From Chloroflexota bacterium (lineage in GTDB: Bacteria; Chloroflexota; UBA6077), in contig JAJZQR010000161.1 in assembly GCA_021806765.1 (NCBI GenBank), positions 1 to 11,906 on the forward strand: a stretch of DNA of 11,906 nt, in the 5' to 3' direction. Positions within the stretch are counted from its first letter, which is position 1, and each line of letters begins with the position of its first letter. The notes beneath the pieces were generated by a model. It was not told the origin of the DNA and ran no database searches. It saw only the letters and a list, made by a program, of their open reading frames with translations. Positions 1 through 6,370 of the stretch are shown here, piece after piece. A program made the position numbers and the translations under genes.

Positions 1-1294
1 ATCTAAAGAGGAGGTGGCCGGCCTCGGTAACATTATCATTTGAGGGAACTACTCCAAAATCAGCCCTCTCGGTAACATTTTCATTTGAGTTGACACGCAC
101 TTTGCCAGTGGACCAATCCGCAGCGAAGGTATAGGACTGCATGCCACTAATCTCAATGCTCGTGAACATTCGATCCCAAGATTGCATCACAAGCTTGCTG
201 GTTTCCTCGATCTCCTTTGGGCCTACTGAGTGGCCAAAGAACAGAGCATAGTCGCGCTGATGGTCCTTCACATGCTCCAGCAACCTGTTCGGGTTCCACT
301 CAGCACGAGCAAACCTGCGCACCTCGGCCGCAAGCGTCCTGTCAGATATAGCCGCGATCTGACGCTCTCGTTCATCCCTTCGCGTCCTGGCATCTTCCCA
401 CTGCTTCTTCATTCGCTCAGAGATGGCGCTCCGATCAATTGTCGCCGCCTTCCACTTCTTGGCTTCTTCCTCGCCGAGTATATCACGCAGGCTCCGCTCG
501 TACCGCATTGTGCCCCACCGAGCAGAACGGCCCCGCCCAACCATGTCCTTCAGGTCGAATTCTCCGGCTTTCCAAGCAGCGTACTTAGCCGGGCCCATCA
601 TCTCACGTTGCACCATCTCTGGCTGGCGAGCAAACCAATCGACGCCCTTCTCAACCTGAACCCGAGTCTCAGGAATACCCTCGATTCCTAGCTCTTCCCA
701 AGTCTTCGTAACTGGTGAAGCGGAGCACCTTCCGTTTACGTGATCATCCAGCTGTTCATCGAGCCGGTGGAATGTGCCATGCATGGCAATGCAACTCATA
801 CAGGTTCTACGATCTAGGGCACTGTGCCAGATCCAGCCCTTCACTACATCGCTGTTGGCCTGGTAGCTCCGCAGACTCGCCGTCCGATAGCTCCGCAATA
901 TCTCCGTGCGGCTTATTGTCAACGCCCGTACGAGGTTCCCACCCAGCTCCTGCCGGATAAGCCGCGCCACGGTACGCGGATTCAGACCTGTGGCTACCCC
1001 AACGATGAGCGTCTTCTTTACTGCGGTACCGGCTTCACCTGGAAGCTCGTTAAGCAGATCACTTAGCGGCGAGCCATCGCTCGTATTGCCCACCAGATCC
1101 TCAACAGCCGATCTTGGCAACCTTGCCCAGGTTGCCGTCACTGCAGCTGCCGGCGGCAGCTGCATCTGTGCCAATCCTGCCGCATGCTGCCCCGCCATAT
1201 CCACCACATCGGATTGTGCCGAGGTAATCTGCTGACCCGCGTAGCGTGCGAAGTCGGCTATCTCCTGCTCAATCTGGACCTGGAGTGTTTGGAA
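1..1294 (-). CDS. Phage head morphogenesis protein, SPP1 gp7/MuF-like (partial at both ends)
   Basis: This minus-strand frame has no stop from 1294 down to base 1 (431 codons seen, numbered from 1294). Seen: residues 104-131 read as a helical stretch ending in ISRTE (127-131), followed by ILRSYR. Next come D161-R-R-T-C165-M-S-C168, an AMHGTF stretch (H172) and DHVNGRC (H185, C190), then DWFARQ and a basic, charged helical region. The RTE plus D-RTC-C-HG-H-C pattern is the signature of the SPP1 gp7 / Mu gpF minor head protein family, which acts in capsid assembly and DNA entry in tailed phages. About 240 further residues follow the core, so the protein has a C-terminal extension. It may be a nuclease-like domain of the sort often fused to MuF proteins, but I could not identify it. 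The 5' end is missing: the frame meets a CRISPR repeat at a codon boundary and no start codon lies before it. Base composition is less GC-rich than in the cas genes, so this DNA is probably phage rather than host. The family call is firm; the C-terminal function is unknown. Confidence 0.85.
23..89. repeat. Imperfect direct repeat, 22 bases twice with 45-base period
   Basis: Bases 23-44 and 68-89 match at 21 of 22 positions; the shared core is CTCGGTAACATT, then A or T, then TCATTTGAG. The 45-base period equals 15 codons of the minus-strand MuF-like frame. It gives a duplicated SNENVTE / SNDNVTE segment in the protein's C-terminal extension. It may be a short internal duplication in a phage structural or effector domain. 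More copies could lie beyond the left edge. Confidence 0.7.
1257..1294 (+). CRISPR. Putative last-but-one spacer, continuous with the phage MuF gene (protospacer)
   Basis: This stretch occupies the spacer position directly 5' of the full repeat. The length is inferred from the 38-base spacer on the other side. It is also an uninterrupted part of the minus-strand MuF-like frame, and no second repeat lies to its left. Either the contig passes from array to phage genome through a shared spacer/protospacer, or the array was truncated by a rearrangement. Read in the repeat's orientation, it is complementary to the MuF mRNA. The left boundary is an estimate. Confidence 0.55.
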
Positions 1295-1331
1295 GTCGCA
1301 ACCCCCGCCCCGATGAATAGGGGACTGAAAC
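1295..1331 (+). CRISPR. CRISPR direct repeat (37 bases, intact copy)
   Basis: The unit starts GTCGCAACCCCC and ends GGGGACTGAAAC. CCCC at 1308-1311 can pair with GGGG at 1320-1323 around the loop GATGAATA, giving the hairpin expected of a Cas6 substrate. The GAAAC end sets the + orientation, so the crRNA 5' handle would be ACTGAAAC. It lies 214 bases before cas10. Only one intact copy is in the window. The call rests on its structure, the partial second copy 75 bases downstream and the adjacent cas operon. Confidence 0.85.
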
Positions 1332-1369
1332 CCACGGGGTCCGGGGCAACCACCGGGGGTTGCCCCTAC
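1332..1369 (+). CRISPR. CRISPR spacer (38 bases) containing a palindrome
   Basis: This is the stretch between the intact repeat and the degenerate terminal repeat; 38 bases is a usual type III spacer length. It contains a perfect 9-base inverted repeat: GGGGCAACC at 1343-1351 and GGTTGCCCC at 1358-1366, with a 6-base loop. No T run follows on either strand, so it does not look like an intrinsic terminator. Palindromes of the GTAGGGGCAACC... kind resemble interspersed repeats seen in many bacterial genomes, so this could instead be an inserted repeat element. Confidence 0.5.
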
Positions 1370-1386
1370 GGCACAACCCCCGCCTC
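1370..1386 (+). CRISPR. Degenerate terminal CRISPR repeat (5' half only)
   Basis: Fourteen of 17 bases match the first 17 bases of the intact repeat, including the uninterrupted 11-mer CAACCCCCGCC at 1374-1384 (1299-1309 in the intact copy). The offset is exactly 75 bases, that is 37 for the repeat plus 38 for the spacer. Similarity stops after the 5' half. Loss of the 3' half is typical of the last, leader-distal repeat. This places the array to the left, with its leader beyond it, and the cas genes on the trailer side. Confidence 0.55.
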
Positions 1387-1410
1387 CTCTACACCCATCG
1401 GTCGCAGCCG

Positions 1411-1439
1411 TTGACGCCCGCCACCTCATCCACTACAAT
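1411..1439 (+). promoter_or_regulatory. Candidate sigma70-type promoter of the csm operon
   Basis: TTGACG at 1411-1416 and TACAAT at 1434-1439 are separated by 17 bases, close to the -35/-10 consensus and optimal spacing. Transcription would begin near 1446, about 100 bases before the first cas gene. Its position between the array end and cas10 suggests that the operon is transcribed independently of the array. No clear operator was seen. Confidence 0.6.
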
Positions 1440-1535
1440 CCACCTCGCAGCCCGCGCTCTTTCCCATGGTTTTCCCTTCGGTCGATCCCTTTCCCTGGCC
1501 CGACCCGGCGCCGCGTGCCGAGTTCGACCATACAT

Positions 1536-1540
1536 GGAGG
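1536..1540 (+). promoter_or_regulatory. Ribosome binding site deciding the cas10 start
   Basis: GGAGG lies 5 bases before the ATG at 1546. The in-frame ATG at 1534 overlaps this motif and has no purine-rich site of its own. A still longer frame beginning with TTG at 1360 would start inside the CRISPR array and upstream of the predicted promoter. ATG 1546 is therefore preferred. Confidence 0.65.
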
Positions 1541-1545
1541 CGGAG

Positions 1546-4011
1546 ATGCCGGTCCCGGATACCGAGCTTCAGGCCGTCCAGCTGGGGGCCCTCCTCCACG
1601 ACGTGGGGAAGCTGTACCAGCGCGCCGGCCTCCAACCCTCCGGGAGCTACGCCGCCTTCTCCACCGGCGACTACGGCCCCCACGGCACCCACGCAAAGTG
1701 GTCCGCCGACTTCGTGGAGCGCCACGTCTCCGGCCGCTGGCCCCTTCGCCCCCACGACCTGCTCACCCACCACCTGTCGATGCCACCCTCCCGCACCGCC
1801 CGGCTGATCGCCCTGGCGGACCGGATGGCGGCGGGAGAGCGGGAGGGCGACGATAGCCCTGGCGCTCGACCACCCTGGGAATCGCAGCTGCTCTCCATCT
1901 TCACCCGGCTGAGGGTCAACCCCGACCAGCCCCAACGGGAGGGCTACCACCGGCTCGCCCCGCTGGAGCTGGAGCGGCAGGTGCTCTTCCCCCGCCCTGA
2001 ACGGCTCTCGCCGGAAGAGTGCGGGGCGGGCTACCTCCGGCTGTGGCAAGGGTTCGAGAGCGACTTCTCCCGTCTGGCCCAGACCAACTTCGAGGGCTAC
2101 CTGGAGGCCGCCTACCACCTCCTCCAGCAGTACGGATGGTGCGTCCCCTCCGCGGCCTACCATCAGATCCCCGACGTCTCCCTCTTCGATCACTCCCGGC
2201 TCACCTGCGCCATCGCCTCCTGCCTGCATCTGGGCGAGCTGAACGACGCCCGTCTGGAGGCGCTGCTGGCCTGGCCGCCGCGAGCGGAGCGCCGCGATCC
2301 GCTTCTGCTGCTGGTGGGCGGCGACATCTCGGGACTCCAGGATTTCCTCTACACCATCGCCGCCAAGGGGGCCGCCAAGACCCTGCGGGGCCGCTCCTTC
2401 TACCTGCAGCTGCTGGCGGAGAGCGCCGCCCGTTTCCTGCTCCGCCGCCTCGGGCTCGCCACCCCTAACGTCCTCTACTGGGGTGGGGGCCACTTCTACC
2501 TCCTCGCTCCCTTCTCCTCCGCGGGCGCGCTGGAGGAGGCGGCCGCGGAGCTGGAGGAGCGGATGCTGGGCATCCACGGCGGCGATCTGGCGCTGGCAAT
2601 CGGCCACATCCCCCTCTCGGCCGAGGACTTCGAGGGCGAGCGCTTCGCCGTCAAGTGGTCCGAGGTGGGGATGGAGATCGGCAAAGCCAAGAACCGCCGC
2701 TTCGGGCGGGTCCTCCGCCAAAGCTACGAGCCCCTCTTCGCCCCAACCGGCACGGGCGGGTCGGGTGATCGATGCTTCGCCTGCCACGCCGACCTCCCAG
2801 AGCCCGCGCAGGGAGAGGATGCCCGCTGCCCGGCCTGCGAGGGGATGGCTCACCTCGGGGAACAGATCGCCCGAGCAGCGGCGGAGCCCTCCACGCTGCT
2901 CTCCGTGGGGGCCCGCCGCCCCGCCGGCGTCCTCTCCTGGTGGCAGAAAGCGCTGGGGCGCTTCGACTGCTGGTGGCAGTTCGGCGCGGGCGAGCCCGAC
3001 GCCATCCGTTACACCCTCAATCGCACCGATTTCGTCCCCGCCGGGGCCGACGGCTTCCGGTGGATGCCGTCGGTGGTGCCACTCAAGGGCGAGCCCGGCA
3101 GGCAGGCGACCAGGGACTTCGGCGACATCGCGGCGGACTCCCTGGGGGTCGAACGTCTGGGGGTGCTACGGATGGACGTGGACAATCTGGGAACGCTGTT
3201 CGCCTCGGGTCTCGGCCGGGGAGCAACGGCTTCCAGGGTCGCCAGCCTGTCGTCGGCGCTGCGGATCTTCTTCGAGGGATGGGTCAACCGGCTCTGCCTG
3301 GAGGTGGAGGTGAGCCGGGAGATGGTGCCCACGGGGGCGGCCCCGAGGAGGGGCCTGCTATACGGGGTCTACTCCGGGGGCGACGACCTCTTCGTGGTGG
3401 GGGCGTGGGACCGGATCCCCCTGCTGGCACGGCGGATCAGGGCCGATCTGGGGGAGTTCGCCGCAGGAAGCCCGGCGGTAACCATCTCCGCGGGGATAGC
3501 CGTGGTGGATCCCCGTCTGCCCCTCTATCAGTCGGCGGGCATGACGGGGAAGGCCCTGGAGACGGGCTCCAAGGGGTACCGCCGCCCGGACGGCAAGGAG
3601 AAGGACGCTGTGACCCTATTTGGGGAGACCCTGGGGTGGGAGGAGTTCGAGCCCGTCCGCGCTCGGGTGGAAGAGCTGGCGCGGCTGGTAGGGCGCGGCG
3701 CGGGGGGCGGCCGGCTGCCCAGGACGCTGCTGCCGCTGCTGGGTTCCCTGCACGCCATCTACCGCCGGGAGGCCGCGGCGCAGGCCGGGGACGGGGGCAT
3801 CGACCGAGAGCGGCTGTACTACGGCCGCTGGATCTGGATGTCAGCCTACGGCCTCGATCGGGCTCGGGATAGGGCGAGGGACCAGCAGGCACGGGCCGCC
3901 CTGGCAACCATCCAGAAGCAGTTGGGTGAGCCGGCCGGCATCTACTACCTGGGGCTGGTGGCCCGTTGGGCCGAGTACCTTACCAGGTCGAGGGAGGTGG
4001 AAAAGCGATGA
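1546..4011 (+). CDS. cas10: Type III-A CRISPR-Cas large subunit Cas10/Csm1
   Basis: This is the large subunit of the Csm complex (821 aa from the chosen ATG). When the complex binds target RNA, family members cut ssDNA with an N-terminal HD domain and make cyclic oligoadenylate from ATP with the palm domain. Seen: the HD motif LLHDVGK (H18, D19), HGTHAKW (H46, H49) and ADRMAAGERE (D92); a zinc finger with C410-x2-C413 and C428-x2-C431; a first palm strand LRMDVDNLG (541-549); and the catalytic SGGDD at 610-614, followed by LFVVG. The C-terminal region is helical. Both active sites look intact, so nuclease and cyclase activity are expected. The length is ordinary for Csm1. The gene opens the operon behind a good promoter, and its stop overlaps the next start (ATGA at 4008-4011). 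The call is firm; the subtype comes from the neighbours. Confidence 0.96.
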   Translation: MPVPDTELQAVQLGALLHDVGKLYQRAGLQPSGSYAAFSTGDYGPHGTHAKWSADFVERHVSGRWPLRPHDLLTHHLSMPPSRTARLIALADRMAAGEREGDDSPGARPPWESQLLSIFTRLRVNPDQPQREGYHRLAPLELERQVLFPRPERLSPEECGAGYLRLWQGFESDFSRLAQTNFEGYLEAAYHLLQQYGWCVPSAAYHQIPDVSLFDHSRLTCAIASCLHLGELNDARLEALLAWPPRAERRDPLLLLVGGDISGLQDFLYTIAAKGAAKTLRGRSFYLQLLAESAARFLLRRLGLATPNVLYWGGGHFYLLAPFSSAGALEEAAAELEERMLGIHGGDLALAIGHIPLSAEDFEGERFAVKWSEVGMEIGKAKNRRFGRVLRQSYEPLFAPTGTGGSGDRCFACHADLPEPAQGEDARCPACEGMAHLGEQIARAAAEPSTLLSVGARRPAGVLSWWQKALGRFDCWWQFGAGEPDAIRYTLNRTDFVPAGADGFRWMPSVVPLKGEPGRQATRDFGDIAADSLGVERLGVLRMDVDNLGTLFASGLGRGATASRVASLSSALRIFFEGWVNRLCLEVEVSREMVPTGAAPRRGLLYGVYSGGDDLFVVGAWDRIPLLARRIRADLGEFAAGSPAVTISAGIAVVDPRLPLYQSAGMTGKALETGSKGYRRPDGKEKDAVTLFGETLGWEEFEPVRARVEELARLVGRGAGGGRLPRTLLPLLGSLHAIYRREAAAQAGDGGIDRERLYYGRWIWMSAYGLDRARDRARDQQARAALATIQKQLGEPAGIYYLGLVARWAEYLTRSREVEKR

Positions 4012-4511
4012 GCGAGTACAGGCAGGGTCCTGCCCCTTATCGGGGCGGGGCGCCGAGGTTCGGGCAGGGCACACCGCCGCCCAGACCGGAGTTCCAGCCG
4101 CCCACTCCGCAGCAGATCGAGGCGATTGTAGTGCAGGGGGACGCCAGGACGCTGGTGGAATCGGCCCAGAGGCTCGGAACGGCGCTGGCCCAGAGGGGGC
4201 TCACCACCAGCCAGATCCGTGGGATCTTCGGGACCGTGCGGCAGATCCAGATGAAATGGCCGGGGGGCGCCGGGGAGACCGAAGCCAGGGCTGCCGTGCG
4301 CCAGTTGCTGCTGCTGAAGCCGAAGCTGGCATACCAGGCCAGCCGCGACAACGACCGAACGGGCGCCGTCAACGACCTGCAGAGGGTGCTGGTCCCTGCC
4401 ATCGACCTGGTGACCACCCGCGAGCAGTTCAACCACCTGGTGGACTACTTCGAGGCGATCCTTGCCTACCACAAGGCTGCGGGCGGCAGGGACGACGATA
4501 GGAGGAGGTAA
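4008..4511 (+). CDS. csm2: Csm2, small subunit of the type III-A complex
   Basis: This small helical protein (167 aa) forms the inner filament of the Csm complex beside the Csm3 backbone, contacting crRNA and target. Seen: a Pro/Gly/Arg-rich N-terminal tail (about residues 1-35), a helical body containing GLTTSQIRGIFGTVRQIQ (64-81), the typical Csm2 motif in which LT.SQIR precedes a long helix, and a charged end RDDDRRR. Its ATG overlaps the cas10 stop by ATGA, with a GGGAGGTGG site upstream, so translation is probably coupled. The low-complexity tail makes it somewhat longer than the common 120-150 aa. A position between cas10 and csm3 is the standard csm2 position, which supports the call despite low sequence conservation in the family. 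Confidence 0.9.
   Translation: MSEYRQGPAPYRGGAPRFGQGTPPPRPEFQPPTPQQIEAIVVQGDARTLVESAQRLGTALAQRGLTTSQIRGIFGTVRQIQMKWPGGAGETEARAAVRQLLLLKPKLAYQASRDNDRTGAVNDLQRVLVPAIDLVTTREQFNHLVDYFEAILAYHKAAGGRDDDRRR
4501..4509 (+). promoter_or_regulatory. Strong ribosome binding site of csm3
   Basis: GGAGGAGGT ends 4 bases before the ATG at 4514 and lies within the last codons and stop of csm2. It is the longest Shine-Dalgarno match seen at the operon's starts. It may raise output of Csm3, the backbone subunit present in several copies per complex; that link is inference. Confidence 0.6.
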
Positions 4512-4513
4512 GC

Positions 4514-5320
4514 ATGGCCGGCAGCGAAATCACCCTCCTGGGGCGGGCTTTCATCCGAGGGTCGATCCTGGCGGAGACCGGGCTGCATATCGGGGGCGGC
4601 TCCGGCGGTCTCGCCATCGGTGGCATGGATAACCCGGTTGTACGCGATCCCCTGACCAACCGGCCCTACATACCCGGCTCCTCCCTGCGCGGCAAGATGC
4701 GCTCCCTATCGGAGAGGGCCCTCGGACTGCCCCAGAACTACCCTATCTCCCAGGTCACCATACACGCCTGCAGGACGGCGGAGGAGTATCGCGAGTGCGC
4801 GGTCTGCCACGTCTTCGGGGTGCCGGCTCAGTCCTGGTCCGGCCAGACCCGCCTTCTCGTCCGGGACGTGCCGCTGGAGGATGGCAGCGCCCGGCGGCTG
4901 GAGGAGGCGAGGACCGACCTCCCCTACACTGAGGCGAAGTGGGAGGTTGCCATCGACAGGGTCACCTCGGCGGCGACTCCCCGACAGATGGAGAGGGTGC
5001 CCGCCGGGGCCGTCTTCGGTCCCATGGAGATGAGCTTCGCCCTCTACGAGCCGGCGGACGTACAGCGCTTCGCCCTGGTGCTGCGGGCCATGCAGCTGCT
5101 GGAGGAGGACTATCTGGGCGGCCAGGGCTCCAGAGGCAGCGGCAAGGTGGCCTTCCAGAGCCTCTCCCTCACCTGCAGGGCCGGGGACGACTGGGCGGAG
5201 ATGTCGACCTGGTCCACCGGGGAGGGTGCGGCCACCTTCTCCCTGAAGGAGTGGAGCGAGAAACCGGAGATGGCGAAAGGGTTGGAGCGCTGGCTGTCCT
5301 CCCGCCTCCACCTGGCTTAG
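4514..5320 (+). CDS. csm3: Csm3, RAMP backbone subunit and target-RNA nuclease
   Basis: This is the repeated backbone subunit (268 aa) that binds the crRNA and cuts target RNA every six bases. Seen: an N-terminal RAMP fold with ETGLHIGGG (21-29), then AIGGMDNPVVRDP (34-46). The Asp of GGMD (D39) aligns with the known catalytic Asp of Csm3 (D33 in the Streptococcus thermophilus protein), so slicing activity is expected. YIPGSSLRGKMR (52-63) is the classic RAMP helix motif. A Cys cluster (C86, C95, C98 before HVFG) probably binds zinc with a nearby His. GGQGSRGSGKV near the C-terminus is the RAMP glycine-rich loop. It starts 2 bases after csm2. The length is slightly above the usual 210-250 aa, with extra residues at the C-terminus. 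The call is firm. Confidence 0.95.
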   Translation: MAGSEITLLGRAFIRGSILAETGLHIGGGSGGLAIGGMDNPVVRDPLTNRPYIPGSSLRGKMRSLSERALGLPQNYPISQVTIHACRTAEEYRECAVCHVFGVPAQSWSGQTRLLVRDVPLEDGSARRLEEARTDLPYTEAKWEVAIDRVTSAATPRQMERVPAGAVFGPMEMSFALYEPADVQRFALVLRAMQLLEEDYLGGQGSRGSGKVAFQSLSLTCRAGDDWAEMSTWSTGEGAATFSLKEWSEKPEMAKGLERWLSSRLHLA

Positions 5321-5329
5321 TAGGGATCG

Positions 5330-6370
5330 GTGGAAGCGCAGAGGTTCTACCAGCTACGGCTCGCCTCCCCCCTGCACCTGGGTGAGCGAGGGATCGGCAT
5401 GGAGGAGGCGGGGCAAACCGTGCCTTCGGACACCCTCTTCTCGGCCCTCTGCTGGGGGCTGCGAGAGGTGGAGGGTACCGGCTGGCTGGAGGAATTGCTG
5501 GATTCCTTCCTTCGAGGGACTGCGCCCTTCCTGCTCACCTCCACCTTCCCCTGGGCCGGCGACGTGCGCTTCTTCCCCCGCCCGATGCTCCCTCTGCCGG
5601 ATCCCGGCCAGGAAGAGGTCCCTTCCCAGCCTGCCGCCACGCCACATCATCGGCGGCTAAAGGGGGTCACCTTCGTCTCCGAGGGGATCTTCCGGAGATG
5701 GCTGGCGGGAGAAAGCCTCATCCGGGAGGCAGCGGAGGCGAACTTCCTCTCGGGCGGGCTTTGGATATCGAGCGCCGAGCGGGCGAAGCTGCCCGACGGC
5801 CCGGAAGAGGTCTGGACGAGCGCTCCCCCGGTGCCCCACGTGGCGTTGGATCGGGTCACGGGCGCCAGCGCCCTCTATCACGTGGGCGAGCTTCGTTACG
5901 GCGAGGGCTGCGGCCTCTGGTTCGGCGTCCGCTGGGGCGAGACCGGCTGGCAGGAACCGGTAGAGGCAGCCCTCTCCTGCCTGGGAGAGGCCGGGATCGG
6001 TGGCGAGAGGTCGGCGGGGCGGGGGCAGTTCCAGTGGGAGCAGCAGCAGGGCGAATGCCTTCCCGCGCCGTCGTCGCAAGCCCGCCGGGCCGTCACCCTA
6101 TCCCTCTATCATCCGACACGTCTGGAGGTGGCGGGTGGCTCCCTGGACGACGCTGGGTACCGGCTGCGGATACGGCGAGGGTGGTTGGGCTCCCCTGAGG
6201 GACAAGGATGGAGGAGTAAAGCCGTGCGGATGCTGGCGGAGGGCTCCGCGATCGACGCCGCCGCGACGGGCAACCTGGCCGACGTCACCCCTGAGGGCTT
6301 CACCGCCCACCGGGTGTACCGGTACGGACTGGCCTTTCCGGTCGGGTTGGGGGTAGAGAAGGATGGCTGA
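5330..6370 (+). CDS. csm4: Csm4, RAMP subunit binding the crRNA 5' handle
   Basis: Csm4 (346 aa) sits at the base of the Csm complex, holds the 8-base crRNA 5' handle and contacts Cas10. Seen: an N-terminal RAMP strand SPLHLGERGIGMEE (13-26) followed by PSDTLFSALCWGL (32-44), the typical Csm4 motif with the DTLFSA stretch. A second RAMP-like half ends in VYRYGLAFPVGLGV, a degenerate glycine-rich loop. The start is a GTG with only a weak AGGG site (5322-5325). The next in-frame candidate, ATG at 5399, would remove the first RAMP strand, so GTG is kept. It begins 9 bases after csm3 and overlaps csm5 by 8 bases. Position and motifs agree; there is no catalytic role in this family. Confidence 0.92.
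   Translation: MEAQRFYQLRLASPLHLGERGIGMEEAGQTVPSDTLFSALCWGLREVEGTGWLEELLDSFLRGTAPFLLTSTFPWAGDVRFFPRPMLPLPDPGQEEVPSQPAATPHHRRLKGVTFVSEGIFRRWLAGESLIREAAEANFLSGGLWISSAERAKLPDGPEEVWTSAPPVPHVALDRVTGASALYHVGELRYGEGCGLWFGVRWGETGWQEPVEAALSCLGEAGIGGERSAGRGQFQWEQQQGECLPAPSSQARRAVTLSLYHPTRLEVAGGSLDDAGYRLRIRRGWLGSPEGQGWRSKAVRMLAEGSAIDAAATGNLADVTPEGFTAHRVYRYGLAFPVGLGVEKDG

Noticed and set aside
1..1294. An integrated prophage next to the cas operon
   Set aside because: There is no integrase, attachment site or phage gene border. The junction falls mid-gene exactly at a repeat edge, which fits a spacer/protospacer join better.
1343..1366. The strong hairpin as a rho-independent terminator of the array
   Set aside because: There is no T run on either strand, and it sits inside the 38-base interval between the two repeat copies.
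230..1414. Several plus-strand open frames of about 80-150 codons in the left part
   Set aside because: They lie opposite the MuF-like minus-strand frame, overlap each other and show no recognisable motifs.
1295..1434. Continuation of the MuF-like frame through the repeat region up to about 1434
   Set aside because: The minus-strand frame stays open by chance, but it would translate the CRISPR repeat, spacer and trailer into a Gly/Cys-rich stretch. The gene is judged to be cut at 1294.
1360..1545. An N-terminal extension of cas10 back to TTG 1360 or ATG 1534
   Set aside because: TTG 1360 lies inside the CRISPR spacer and upstream of the promoter, and the added residues look non-coding. ATG 1534 has no ribosome site, while ATG 1546 has GGAGG at the right distance.
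1426..2853. A 475-codon open frame on the minus strand opposite cas10
   Set aside because: It is fully opposite a confidently identified gene, and its translation is low-complexity Gly/Ala/Glu/Arg. It is a by-product of high GC content.
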